64,000 bases of DNA, taken from the NCBI GenBank assembly GCA_015039315.1, contig WIDE01000067.1, positions 108,826 to 172,825 on the forward strand, given 5' to 3'. Each line of letters begins with the position of its first letter. Position 1 is the stretch's first letter. This document shows, piece by piece, positions 24,466 through 36,944 of this stretch. This stretch comes from Clavulina sp. PMI_390. Lineage: Eukaryota; Basidiomycota; Agaricomycetes; Cantharellales; Hydnaceae. Made by a program: the position numbers and the translations under genes. The notes beneath the pieces were generated by a model, which was not told the origin of the DNA, did no database searches, and saw only the letters and a program-made list of their open reading frames with translations.

Positions 24466-25510
24466 CTACTTTGGCAGAAGCGCCGTCCTTTCCTTGTACA
24501 CCTTGCTTTCGGTATGCTTATGGATGGCTCGTGCACTCCTGCCGATCTGAAACAACAATAAGATATCAGGAGGCGACGGATGAACAACTGAGTATGGTGA
24601 AAACGTCTCAGCTACTCACCGTGGCTGCAAACGCTTCCAACCTTGGGTTCTTGAGAGAAGGCAACCTGCCTTTACCAACTTCTTGGATGAAGCTGTATAC
24701 CCTGAAGGAGTCCCTGCGGTCGAATGGTAGACGATGATGATAGGGGACTCTGCCTGAACGTCCTGTCAACCGTGAGCGTTTGGATAGCTGGCTGAGGGGA
24801 AGTTCATCTTCGTCATCTGAGCTAGCGCTCTCATCATCACGTCCCACAGGCGCAACGGAAAACGCCCGCTTGACAATTCTCTGAGTGTTCGCGTGGAGGT
24901 TAGTGTTGGACCTTAGTACAACGTGAGGGGTGGTTGCACGTGGGACACCGGGGGGCTGCGTGCGTTCTCGTTTGGTCTTACGGGGAGGGACCGTCAAATC
25001 AATAAATGGTACTTTCGCAACTGAAGGCTTGGTGCGAGCCGCCGTACTATGAGGGATGGGTTAGCTATCTCCTTGTCAGGTGTTGAGTCAGGGAGTTACC
25101 AACCTCGTGTGAGGCCCATCGAGACGAAATCCGCCAAAGTTATTGGAGAAAAGGGCCCGGCGAGCCTTTACACAGGCATCTACCCATGCTGGCTCAAGCA
25201 TAATGTACTTGAGGGGTCCTTTGGTCTTGATATAGTGCTGAACATATTTCTCGAGGTCGGAGGGAATCAGCAGGAAATCGGCTTCATCGAGCGACACCGC
25301 CTCTTCTCCCCCATGCATCTGGAATGAATATTAGGTTATTTATCGAAGACTTAGACACGGTGGGGCGCAGAGCTAGGGGGTATGAGAGGGGGGAAATTGC
25401 AACTATACCCTAATTGTTTCCTGGACCCTACCAGGATCATAATTCAGATGAAGCCAGAACGTCAATGGATTCCCGTCACTCTTGTAGAATAGATCCCTAA
25501 GACTTGGCAT
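24466..25510 (-). CDS. Small BRCT-like domain protein
   Basis: Four exons (minus strand): 25409-25510, 25104-25318, 24620-25046 and 24466-24546, summing to 274 aa with closed phases. The N-terminal 106 residues have a BRCT-like pattern: SLRDLFYKSDGNPLTFWLHL, a charged helix ending QETIR, then MHGGEEAVSLDEADFLLIPS and PLKYIMLEPAWVDACVKARR, with the WVDAC tryptophan where BRCT domains have theirs. The rest is basic and acidic low complexity (DDESASSDDEDELPLSQ) with nuclear-localisation-like KRSR. BRCT modules bind phosphopeptides or partner BRCTs in DNA repair and telomere proteins. The arrangement of one N-terminal BRCT recalls Rap1-type proteins, but no Myb domain is visible. The last exon is chosen by the strong TTGTTGTTTCAG acceptor and is the weakest part. 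Confidence 0.65.
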
Positions 25511-25642
25511 CCCGGCGCGAATAAAGGGAGGAAGGAATTATCAAGTGTCCAATGAGCTTGAACGACAGGGAGAATCCGACGTGCTCGTTTCAAGTTGAAT
25601 TCAGAATTCTTACAAGGCACGTGACACTCCCCACACTCTATT
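25511..25642. promoter_or_regulatory. Compact bidirectional promoter (BRCT-like / TIM21)
   Basis: Only 132 bp separate the two divergent start codons, so the genes must share promoter sequence. It contains an internal palindromic GAATTCAGAATTC. No TATA box is evident. Confidence 0.55.
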
Positions 25643-27033
25643 ATGGCCAGCCTTCGCCCAACTTGGGTTGCGTCCATTGCACGACGAGCGCTAAGACACC
25701 ATCCAACGGTCTTGATATGCTCAAGAACCTTTGCAACGAAAAATGGGACGACGACGTCAAAGTTGTTAGCGCAGGGCCTTGATCGTGCCCAAGGCAAGGA
25801 TGGCCACTTTGGAGGGCCTGGCTCCGTTGGGCCATTTGCTTTGGGAGTGTCGCCTCTGGGTGGAAGTTCTTCTAAACAAGCGCCCGTAAAGCCTTGGAAA
25901 GAGCTCACCACTTCGGGGAAAGGTGAGTTTTTTTTTCAAGCATTGAGTCATGCGCCACTGAACAATCGTGACGTTCGTTCCAATGTTCTACAGTACTACG
26001 AACGACGGCTCGGGCCTCGAATTTGACAGTTATTCTCATTGGAGCTACCCTTTCTGTGGTGCTCACTTATGCACTGGCGACAGAACTGTTCGCAAAGAAC
26101 AGCCCCACAGTGCTCTACTCGGATGCTTGTGACCGTATCAAAGCTTCTGACGAGGTGCGATTCCTCCTTGTACCCTAACACACGGTGACCGGTTTCTCTG
26201 ATGCTCTATATCTATTGATGACTTCGGCATCAGCTCAAACAATACCTCCCGGGCAAGCTCTCCTTCCACACTACCCCTCCAATGGCTGTTCCAACCCGAC
26301 ACCGCAACCGGCATCCGATATCGCACAGTGCCTTGGAGCCTAATGGTACCGAACATCTCCTCCTTCACTTCTGGATAACATCATCACACCTTAGTGACGC
26401 CAAAAAATCCGAGCAAACATGGACTGAATGGTTCACCGACGAATGGGACACTGACTGGGACTGGGAACGCGTAGCAACGACAGGCAATTACTGGAAGGGC
26501 AAGGCAAAGGAAACTTGGGAGTCCGCAAAGCAGACGGTCGCCTTCGTGTCTGGTATCTCCGTCGCTACACCGCAGGCACCGCCTCTGCCCACTGCTACTA
26601 CACCTCCGGTTGAACATCGGCCAACGGAGACGGGAAGTGGCAACTTCCTTGGAGGATTGTTCCGGAATCTAAAGGGCGGCTCCTCTAGGAGTGGTCCTTC
26701 AGGAAGCGCTGCTCTCATGACACAGTGGGATTCTGCAGAAGTCCATGTTGATATGGTGAAGGTAATATCGAAACCTCCGACCTTTGGGTCATTCTAGTAT
26801 CCCACTTCTAAACGCGTTTTCGTGCCGCTAGGACGCCGTTGGGAACTTCCGATACCGATATCTCTTGGTTGACCTACCAAGTGAGTGCCAGGTGTTCATC
26901 AAATGCTCTGAAGTAAAACTCATCAACATGCTTCCCTCCTACTCCAGACTCGAGAGTCTCTCGACCCGTTCGTATTATTGTTGAGAAGGGCGCGGGCTTC
27001 ACTGAGCGCGATGGTATTTTCATGTGGCAGTGA
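25643..27033 (+). CDS. TIM21: Mitochondrial import inner membrane translocase subunit Tim21
   Basis: Part of the TIM23 presequence translocase; it contacts the TOM complex and respiratory chain. Exons 25643-25922, 25994-26154, 26234-26761, 26832-26880 and 26948-27033 sum to 367 aa with closed phases. The N terminus (MASLRPTWVASIARRALRHH) is a basic, amphipathic mitochondrial presequence. A single membrane helix follows (NLTVILIGATLSVVLTYALA), then the Tim21 core ELFAKNSPTVLYSDACDRIK and a VPTRHRNRHPISH block. The C-terminal beta strands FRYRYLLVDLP and RPVRIIVEKG are separated from the core by an insertion (about 26,400-26,740) rich in Trp/Ser/Gly. This makes it longer than yeast Tim21. The family call is firm; the insertion is of unknown use. 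Confidence 0.88.
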
Positions 27034-27339
27034 GGGAAAAGAAAGCGATTTGAGTCCACTTTCGTTGTATAGTAGTTACGCTCAATCCCCTGCACACCAC
27101 CCCCTAGTCAACTCTTTATCTACAATATTAATTCTACCATTCATCCACCAAGCCCACAAATCGCCAGAGAATTTCAAGACGAATTGGGAAAGAATGAAGA
27201 TCTGCTTATGTCACGATTGTTATTTACTCTTGTTGGCGTCTGTCCTCGCGCCCAGACGCGTCTGTTCCGCTTTCTTCTTTCTTTTCTGGGAAATCCACTA
27301 GCACCCAGCGTCTGAGCAACGTATACAGCTTGTGGGAAT

Positions 27340-30300
27340 ATGTCAACGTCATCTGGAGACGCGAAGCTTACCGCGCTGGCCAAGGCCAACCGCGTTCTGG
27401 AGGACCAACTTTCTAGGGATGCTAGCAAGGTCCCTGATCCTGCAGATATCATCATGGGAGGTAACAAACCCGCTTATTACTGCTCCAGGTTGCCTCTCTA
27501 AAGCGTTCACACTACCTACACTTCTCTCTGGATGGTCCTCTATAGTATCTTCATCTTCCACTTATGCTCCTGCGCCAAGCCATGCTTGGACTCCATTCGA
27601 GCTTCGAAGAACAATGATGATTCCCGAGGAGCTCTTCTCGGAGCTAGAACGTCAGTCTTTTCCCTCTGCTTCTTCTGATTCAAGGCTCTGACCACTAGGC
27701 CACTTCTAGCCACCCGGTCGAGATGCTCTATGGGGTTGTTCCCCGAAATTGACAGAGCATGGATTGCTCTCAACAACAGACTCTTCCTGTGGGACTATGT
27801 AACATCGTGGGTGCCATCATTAGCTATTAATGGTCGTCCCTCATTCGATCACTGTCTATAGGAAGGATTCGCTGCAAAGCTTCCCTGAGCAACCGAGCAA
27901 TGTAACCTATGTTGGGCTCGTAAAACCGAAAACTGGTAAGCATATAAAGCGACGTGGACTAACCAACACTTGCTGACCTTTCCATTTCTCAAGGTATCTT
28001 CATCGACTCCATGCTTTACCTCCTCATCTTGTGCACCGAAAATGCACTCATTGTTCTTGGTCTCGCAAAACCCGAGGCACCTACTGATCCTGCCTCCAAC
28101 TCCCAAGAATTTGTTGTATACGACACTGAACTACGATTCCCAACAGAGAACGTACCAATGACATCTATCGTTGGTACGAACTCAGGGAGGACCTTCATGT
28201 GTGGCATCACCGACGGGTACTTGTACGAACTGCAATATCAGGCTACAGAGGGTTGGTTTGGTGGAAAGTCTTCTCTCCACAATCACTCTGTTTCAGGAGT
28301 CTCGAGCTTCATCCCTTCATTGTTCTCGTCTGTATCCTCAGGTGAGCATAGCCTCGGTTGCTTCCGTTCATGAGTTAATCCCGAAACTGCTGTTGAAAAT
28401 AGAGTTTATCACACAACTCGAGATCGACAAATCCCGAGACTTGCTATACGCCCTCACGAACCAGAATACGATCACTCTGTATAACGTTGCTGGGAAAGTG
28501 ACGGCACCATTGCAAAAGATCGCGACAGCCAGCAATCTCGCGAAACATGCCCAGACTTTATGCCCACCGCTAGGCCAAACCACGATCAATATCGTCTCAC
28601 TCGCTGCCATCCCATCTGACGAATCTTCGTCTATTCATCTTGTTGCGTCGACAGCCAATGGCATTCGACTCTATTTTACTACAATGAGACGAACCTATAG
28701 TGCCTATGGCACGGCCACGACTTTTGCAGGAGGAGCGTCCGGGTTAGAGCTCGTCCACGTGCGGATGGGACCGTCAGGTCTCTTTGACCCCCGATCAATC
28801 CAAGGAGGGCTTTCGGATTCCATGTACCGCTCGTCTCCCTCTGGTATGGGGACCGCAGGGGGGAAATTCGCCCCGTGGCATCTCACTATGCTGAATGCTG
28901 GTGGGTATCATGGCGGAATGTTCCTTGCTACGCAAACAACGGACGAGATGGAGCAAGACATCTTGCTTTGCACTGCACCAGACCTGCCAAGGGTGGCGAA
29001 CCTGAAGCAACCGCCAGGCGCCCCAGTTGCGCCCACTGCATCGAGCGCACCAACACCATATTATGGCTCTGCCCCCGCATCCACTCGTGCAACTTTCTCA
29101 GAATCAACGTTCCTCGTTCCTCTTATCGGGAAAGCATGCGCTGTTGCTCACCTCCCTGCTGCTCGACTGCCCACCCCACCCTCGTCCTCTCGCACACCCG
29201 GGACCAACTGGAACGAGCTTGCAAACCAGTTCAGCGGGTATACTGAGCAGTTCCTTGTCATGACAAATGATAGCCTGAGCGTTATTTCGAAGCGAAGAGC
29301 TATCGACACGTTGCGTGAACTAATTGACGCTGTTAGAAGAGGAGATGATGAGGGAATTGTTACACAATTCTTTGAACAGTAGGCGTCCCTCGCTCTCTTC
29401 GTAATCATTCATTAATTGATCCTGCTCTTAGGTTTGGCCGTGACCAAGCATGCGCAATGTGCCTTGCCCTCGCATGCGGGAATTCCTTTGCGATCTCGGG
29501 CTTCACCCAAGCACCTCTGTCCTCCTCGAATGCCTTCGCCAAGCCGCAGATGGCAGATGTTGCTGTCGACGAGGGCCTGGCATTGGCGGCGAAAACCATC
29601 TTTTACGAGTTTGGCCAACAGCCAGCTGTATATCCCGGAAGTATGTCCCTGCGCCTTCTCCCGTCTATTTCGTGCAAGTATTGACATAGACACCCTTAGC
29701 ATCCACTGTCACGTTTAGTGGGAGGCACGAGGGGCTTGCTTTGTACTTCGCTCGCCTCATCCGTCCAATCTGGAAATCAAAGATCACGACAGGGTGCGTC
29801 GCATGGATAACTATTTGCTTCTGGATTTTTTGATAAGAAAGTATCTCCTATCAGTCCTACCAACAATCAATCCTCCAACCTATCCCCCTCCGTGCTCACA
29901 ATTGTTCAGAAGGATCTTCAAGCGCTGATGTCTTTCTTGGATCGGTGAGCCCTCACTTCATTGCTGTCTTTAGAGCGTTATTAAACGTATTTCCAGGAAT
30001 CCTCAATTGTTTACGCCCCCAGGGAATTACTCGCTCCACGGCAGTGTTGACGGGCAATTTGGCGCCTGGAAAGTGAGTACCATGAATCATCGCATTTATT
30101 TAGATTGTTGACGAAGGATGCATCGATAGGACGAGGAAACCTCAGTCGCTCAGCTACGCGAGCTGCTAAGTCTCACCATTGAGGCGATCAGCTTCATTGT
30201 CCTTCTCATTGATTATAAACTACCTGACACAGTAAACCTGTACGTGAGCCAGTCCTTGCTTGTTTTGGGCAAGAAAATCGATTTGATTCTTGAATTCTTT

Positions 30301-32663
30301 CGATAGATTGGAGCCGAGCCTTCAGCAGAAGCTGCAGACCATGACTTGGGAGGAGCTTCTGACGCAACAGTCAGGTCGGGATGTAGGCAAGGCTCTTGTT
30401 ACTGCCGTGATCAATCAACAAATTAGCCAGCAGATCAGCGTGGGTTTTCGTCACTCTTTCTCCACAACTCTGTACTGAACGCCAACTGGTGGCCCATAGA
30501 TCGACGCAATAAGTGAAATTTTGCAAGCAAGATGCCCCAACTTTTGCAGCACCGATGACGTGATGATGTACAAGGTCTGTGCCTCTTTTCAGTTCTACGT
30601 TCTACAGGTTTCTTACCCTCTGGGAAAGGCTGTAGAGAGTTTGCGTCGTGCCAAAGAGACTCGAAGCGCCTCGGAACGCAATGATAGTCTTCGCGAGTCG
30701 CTCAGGTGATATTGTTATTTTCTTCTTTCTCCCAATACCTCGCTCATCCCACGTTACTATAGACTCCTCCTCAAAAGCACTAGGAATCTTCGTGCTGCTT
30801 TGGACGAGATCTGTGCTGACTACCGCGACCTCAGCTTCCCCGATGGTGAGTCCTCAAATCATTACAAGCTTTATATGTTCTTATGAATGTTCTATCCAGG
30901 TGCCGTGCTATTACCTTTGCAATGCGCGAATGACTGGGATGCAGATTTCCAAGGCCGTGATTACTTCGCATCGGGGTCCACCTCTGAACAGGACCCAAGG
31001 CGATCTGCATATGAGACACGGCTAAGATGTTACGATCTCATCCTCAAGACGTTGTCCGCCTTCGATGACCGGTTTAACGCTGCCACAAGCGATGTGACTG
31101 GTTAGTGTGGTATCAGCTTTCCTAATAGCTTAGCGCTGATGCACCTGTGATGTAGCTCAAGAGGCACAGATACCTCAAGATGCAGCGTACCGACTCGCGC
31201 TAGATTCTGCCGATCCCATCTTCCACTCCTACCTATATGATTGGTTCGTCGCCAAAGGGCGAACAGATCTTCTTCTTGATGTATGGATTCTGCTTCGTCA
31301 CACGTTCTCAAAGGCTCACGATTTGCAATACCCCTAGATCCGCACACCTTTCATTGAGGAGTACCTTCGAAGAGAGCCGAGGTCCTGGGAGAAGTGCGAA
31401 CTCCTCTGGCAGTTCTACGTCAACCACGGTCACTTCTTGAATGCCGCCGAGGCATTAGCAGACCTCGCCGAGGGTAGAGAGTAAGTTGATTGTTATCTTT
31501 GCCTGCCCTATTGTAACTGAGGGAACGGCCTTTCCAGCTTCGGTATGACTCTCGAGAAGAGGATAGAATATCTCTCCCTCGCACTTGGTAACGCCAAATC
31601 ACATCAAGCATCCGAATACGATTCGGGACATCAAGCCCCTGTTGAGCTGTTGACAGATTTGGATGAGAAGCTCGAGGTTGCAAACGTACAGCTCGACATC
31701 TATGAGCAGATGAAGGGCTTTAGAGGGCTTGGTGAAAGCGCCCTCAAGGAGATTACTGCTCTTGGAACAACTCTGATGGACGTGAATGCGGTCAGTTGTT
31801 TTTCCTTCCAGCTAGCCATTTGCTAATGTCGCTGACCTTGCCGTAATAGCTGTATCACCGCTATGCTGATCCGTATAGCCTATACGACATGAAACTGCTC
31901 ATCCTCAAGGTATCAGAGCATCGTGATGCCCAAATCGTTTCTTCGACTTGGAGGGCAATCTTTGAGAACTGTGAGTCATTGATGTCTGTCTGTCCCGTAG
32001 ACCACCAGACATTTCTAACGTTGTCAATGTCAGCGGAGGCCCAATCTGAGCAACCTCCGCCGCAAGTTCTTGCCGAGCAAATGCGGAGACTGGGCCAGCG
32101 ATTGTATCCTTCTGATATCGCCTTCCCGCTTGGTGGGTCATAACCTTACTGTGATCTAACGAGGAATAGCTGAGCATCTTCAATACAGATCTTGTTTGCT
32201 CCCTGCTCGAAGACTTCGCGTGGGATCACCGAGCGTCCATTTCTGTAGGCTGGGCACCCCAAACCCTACTTGAAGCTCACATCCCTTACGAGGTGATATT
32301 CGAGGCGCTCTACACGCTTCGCGAGGCCGGTGTAAGCTATCCTACTTTACCACTGCCCCTCATCTCATTTGCTTATCTCTGCTTGTTGGTCAGCAACCGC
32401 CCTATCATATGAAAGACCGCGAAGTTTTCTTGATTAGCGACATCACCTACCTTACCAACAGCTGGTTGACGGAAGCACTTCGTCTGAACAGTTCACCGTA
32501 CTCGGACCCATCGGGAAGTAGGGCACTCGTAGGGAGGTTCCCAGCCGACATCATCGATCAGGCTCTCACCCAGTATATGGAGTTGCTGCCTACTGGTGCC
32601 GAGACCGAGGCTACGAGGAGGTTGTTGGGCGATATGCAGCAGAGGATCAGAGCACGATTCTGA
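27340..32663 (+). CDS. NUP155: Nucleoporin Nup155/Nup170 family
   Basis: A scaffold nucleoporin of the inner ring of the nuclear pore complex. The start is ATG at 27,340 (MSTSSGDAKLTALAKANRVL); the stop is at 32,661-32,663. There are many short exons. The N-terminal half is a beta-propeller region with the family signature RCSMGLFPEIDRAW near residue 80, then LFLWDYVTS and FIDSMLYLLILCTENALIVLG. Later come TNSGRTFMCGITDGYLYELQ and FITQLEIDKSRDLLYALTNQ. The C-terminal half is an alpha-solenoid (for example LFDP-like helices at 31.2-32.6 kb, DFAWDHRASISVGWAPQTLL and WLTEALRLNSS). The C terminus QRIRARF matches a normal end. An unusually long linker around 28.7-29.2 kb is Ser/Pro/Thr-rich. Domain knowledge: PF08801 and PF03177 type. 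Individual splice sites were not all checked. Confidence 0.9.
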
Positions 32664-33146
32664 TGATCGATTCATTCACGAAATGATGGAGAAAGTTAAT
32701 GTCAGCGGTAGGAGATATCGGTTCGTTCCGCGCTCGGGTGATATATAATGTATCGATGTACAACGAGTTGGTAATGTGACTGGCGCTTCCATCAGCTGGG
32801 AGCCTTAACTTTGGCCCATCTGGTTGCAAACAGCATCCGAGCATCTCATGCGCGTGAAGAAAGACGATCTGTTCAACATTGCCAGAGACCACTCCCGTTC
32901 ATCTCTCTTGGTGAGAGCAGAGTATAGTATACAGTAAGGATACATGGAATCGAATAATCACTTGGACTTGCCAAATGCTTGATGCCGAGAATCAAGAAAA
33001 TAGTCGAAAAAACGAATGGTGGAAGGCTCCAAACATCAAATGTAAGGGCAACTAAAGCAGACAGAAAAACATAACAACAGACAATGGCTAACAATCGAAG
33101 ATTGATACAGGCTCAGTGAGTATACTTTTGGGACCTAAAGATATCT
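32664..33146. other. Convergent intergenic region
   Basis: The 3' flanks of NUP155 (+) and the seven-helix protein gene (-). No supported ORF and no recognisable RNA gene. Confidence 0.4.
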
Positions 33147-36100
33147 TTACTGCGCCCGCGCGCTCGGCAGTCTTCGTGGACCAACCGCCTGATCTGGGGA
33201 CTGGCTCGATCGGACTGGGCGCGGGTTTGCGGGAAGGGTGATGACCAATCCTGTGGGCGACTTTCTGCTTTCAGTGGGGGACGAAGTCAGAGGTGGGCCT
33301 GCGAGTCGAGACGATTTTCGTGCTGCTTGAGATTTCCCCTCGGGTAGGAGCCGGTTGGATGGCGACAATGGAGAAGGAATCCCTGGGCCGGAGAGGATCC
33401 CGGGCCCAGTAAGAATTCTTGAGATAGCTCGGGCATCAGCGATATCCTCTGCAAAATAGCGTCAGATTATGAATCAACGCTGAAGACAAATCAGCTGAAA
33501 GACTTACTGGCAGCGCTAGCGGCACCGTTCCCAATGAACGAGGTGATCTCTCTCCCTTGGAACTCATATGGGAGTCCCATAGGGCTATCAGAGCCATTTG
33601 CGGTCTCTTGCGAGGCTGGAAGTCCCAAACCCATCACGCTGCCACTGGCACGCATCGTCGACGGGAAGCTTTGTTGCCTCAACAGCAATTCTGACTTTCG
33701 GGGAGGAATGATCTCGAACTCGGCCTCGATGGCGGCGTCTTCTGAGCCGGAGCTCAGGCGAGCGCTTCGGAGGGTCGGAGAGTCAGGAATGGCCATCTCG
33801 TCTTCTTGCTTTGCCTTGCCCTTTCCTTTGATATCCTGCATCACATCTGGTGTGGATGGTTGGAAGCCCGGGGAGAAGGTAGGGCTGCTGGGTGGCAAGG
33901 GGAAGCGCCCGAGCGAGAATGGGCTTCCTACGCTCGCGCTCCTTGGAGTGGAGAGTGTCGATTTGGAAGCGTTGACGTCGCCTTGGGGACTGAATGGCGT
34001 TTGCGGGTTCAGAATTGCTGGGACCTCCTCAATAGCCTTTAGGAGGCGCGCCTTGGCGGAGTTATTATCGTCATCGACGGTGGTAGGGGCGTTGACGGTT
34101 GGGCGGGCTGAGGGGAAGTTGGATTGGGAAGCTGACAGTTGAGATAATGCGGCTCCTGAAGCTGTGCCGACGGTAACTGGGGGAGGTCTCGAAGGGCGAA
34201 CGGTGCTAACAGGGCGGCGGGGAACCGAAACGGGGGCTGGTGTGGGGATGGGCGGGGGGCGGATAGGGCCGTTCAAACCATAGATCGGTGAATATGGTAC
34301 AGCGCCTACTGAGCGTAAAGGTCAGGAAAATTCAAACAGTAGACGGGACAGTCGACGAAAACATACTGGCGGGAATGGTAGGAACCGCAGGGATGTCATT
34401 GAAGGAATCAGCCGCCGCGTTGAGGGCTACACTCCTTCGGGGGGCATTCACTGGGGCATTCAATGCTCCTGCCAACAAAGTCCCATCCTCATTCGCGTAG
34501 ATTGAATAGAATGATTCTGTTCCAATTGTTGAAAGTGTCTTTCGGCTAGCCATGGAGGGTGGTGCGAGAGATTGGGGCGCATTCTTGGCACCGTTGGTAC
34601 TCTCATCGCTAGGAGCGACTGTAGCGCCCGTGGAGGATGGACCGGACGCAAAAGTGAAGTCCTCGGCCTTATAGACAGGGCGACCGGATATGCGTTTTGA
34701 AACCCATGCTACGATAGCCTCTGCAGAGCTGAGACGTTTGTTGCTTGGCCGGCGGGACGGACCGGGACCGGGCAAAGTACCAGCGTCCAAGCTTTGCAAC
34801 GCCTCCTTGGCTTTTTCACGGGCAGCGTCCGAAGGTGTAGCAGTGGGATCCACACCAGTCTGGGCGCGGAATGCTCGGAGGGTGACGGTTCCGCCGCGCG
34901 AGACGTCGCCACCAGGGTTGGGGGATAGGACGTCATCAGAAGGCACCTGGACTGCGCTGAAGGATTCTGCGGCGCTCACGCGGCGGGCCTTGGTGCTTTT
35001 CCTGTCGTCGTCAACGCGATAAGCCGGTGGTTCACCGGGAAGACCGACGTCATCGAATGCGACGTAGACGACATATTCTGATGGGCGAGCATGAGATTGC
35101 GTCGTGTGAGCTGTGGAGCGAAACAATCGTTATGACAAAGAGAACGTACGGCACATAATGTAGATCTCTAAGGCTTGAAGGAACCTTCCCAATGGGTAAT
35201 CCAGGAAGTTCTCTGTGCGTCATCAATCAGTTGCCCATGTCTGGCATAAAGGCATCAAAAATCATTTTTGGCTTACCAACAAAGACTGCGCCCACGCCAG
35301 CCCCAGCAGAGATAGCCATAGACATCAGGAGGGGAATTGACCCAATGAATAGCTTTTTACGAATTGTCTTAGTGAATAGAAGGTTGCCAAGTAATTTGAG
35401 CAGGAACAGGATGCTCAGAGCAACCTCCAGCGTGCCGCTCGCAGCCTCGACAGCACTGGCACCGATCCCAGGAGTGAAGACCTGTTCTAGACGCCAGATA
35501 CTCTCGAGCACGCCCACGGCAACGACTGCGGCAAGGAGAAAATATTTGAGAATTATGCCGAAGATACCCCACTGTAGCCAACTGCCGGAATGCATGTCGG
35601 CATCGGTGGGAAGGAAGGAGCTTGATGGAAAGACGGTGACGGGGGTAGGAGTCTCCTCTCTCGCGGGGAGGCCAACGTAGTGCCAGATGAAGAGGAAACG
35701 CAGCGTTAGCGCAGAGGCGAGCAACATTTGTATGATCACTCGAACACCAACGTGCCCCTCATTCAGAGAGTTTGGAGACGATGAACTGGTGGAGTTGGAG
35801 GTAGAATCGCTGTCTGTGACATTATTGAGATTCGATTGCTCCACAAGGATGACGAGGTCGAGGAGGGCAGCGATAAAACTGAAAACAGCGGAGAGCATAA
35901 TCATGCTCGTCATTCTAAGTTCAACCGGTGGATCAGCACAATAGGAATATATGCAGGGGTAAACTATTGGGTCTTACATGTTTACCCGCTTTTTCATCAG
36001 TAAGAGCAAAGCCACGGCAAAGGCAAGGATGCCCGTTGCGAAGAACGGAACATCTGCGATCAGTCGTTGAAGCTGAAAAACAAAACGAAAAGCAAAAGTC

Positions 36101-36190
36101 ATTCGGCAAGTTGTCCTCCCAAAGTTGAGCGCGATATGGACATACGACGACGTCCTTCGATAAGATAAGCCAACTGGGAGCGTGGTGCAT
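33147..36190 (-). CDS. Multi-pass membrane protein with long disordered cytoplasmic tail, function unknown
   Basis: I do not recognise the family. It starts MHHAPSWLILSKDVV (36,190), and hydrophobic segments follow: VPFFATGILAFAVALLLLM, MIMLSAVFSFIAALLDLVIL, VRVIIQMLLASALTLRFLFI, FGIILKYFLLAAVVAVGVL, LEVALSILFLLKLLGNLLF and LFIGSIPLLMSMAISAGAGV. A weaker seventh segment, reached after an intron, is FLQALEIYIMC joined to QYVVYVAF. An Asn/Ser-rich loop with several N-glycosylation sequons separates helices 2 and 3. The C-terminal half is Ser/Pro/Ala-rich and probably disordered, ending PRRLPSARAQ at 33,147. Seven segments plus a long phosphorylatable tail would suit a receptor-like topology, but no receptor signature is visible. 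Divergent from TAF5. Confidence 0.7.
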
Positions 36191-36944
36191 GATGAAACTA
36201 GAGTGAGAGGAGGAGAAGATGGACGGCCAGCCGGGATGAAGCTGCTAGAGAGAGACACCCAGTGTACAACCAGCTCTAGACTCAAAGGAAAGAAACCAGC
36301 AGAAGCCCAAAAAACCAAACCGAAAGAAGAAGAGAGTGGTCCACAAGCTCTCAGAGCATTGAGGTGGATGGAGGAAGAAGGAAGAGAGAGCGCCCTGTGC
36401 ACTTAGTTGGGCATGGTGACGTTGCATAGCGACTTCATCACTAGAACACACAATCGAATTGCGCTCGAATGAAACGCCGCCAACTCTTAATGTTCTTGGC
36501 AACCCAGCGAATTGCAAGTGTTCCGCTAATTAGTGACAGTTCAATCATATCTCCGTCAGGCAGGCGTTGCTTAGGTTGGACGGAAGCGATTGCAACTTGG
36601 AAAAAAGATCGACACACTACGCAACAACAACTGGCAGTGTGCCGATGAATGGAATCCCACCGAGTCGTCGAGCTCCAGGGCGCACGTCAAGTTCCTTCAA
36701 TAGAAAATATCTAATCCCTGTCTCACACCTCGGCCCTCTCGTTCCAGACCACGGAGTGTACGGGACGGAGCAGATGATGGGGACCGTGGGACTTTGGGCG
36801 CCTGATACAACAGCAGCATACAAAGCCACACACAGACCTTGGACCAACCTCACCGTTCATCTGTTCGCCAGTCTGACCGTACTGTCTGGATAATCGTGCT
36901 CAGTCTACTCAGTGTTCTGCTCTTGGTTACTCAGCCTTCTTCTA
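36191..36944. promoter_or_regulatory. Divergent promoter region (membrane protein / TAF5)
   Basis: 754 bp between two divergent start codons. The open frames inside are unsupported. No specific element identified. Confidence 0.4.

Noticed and set aside
24466..25510. Assignment as Rap1
   Set aside because: Only the BRCT-like domain is visible; no Myb or C-terminal Rap1 domain, so the name is not supported.
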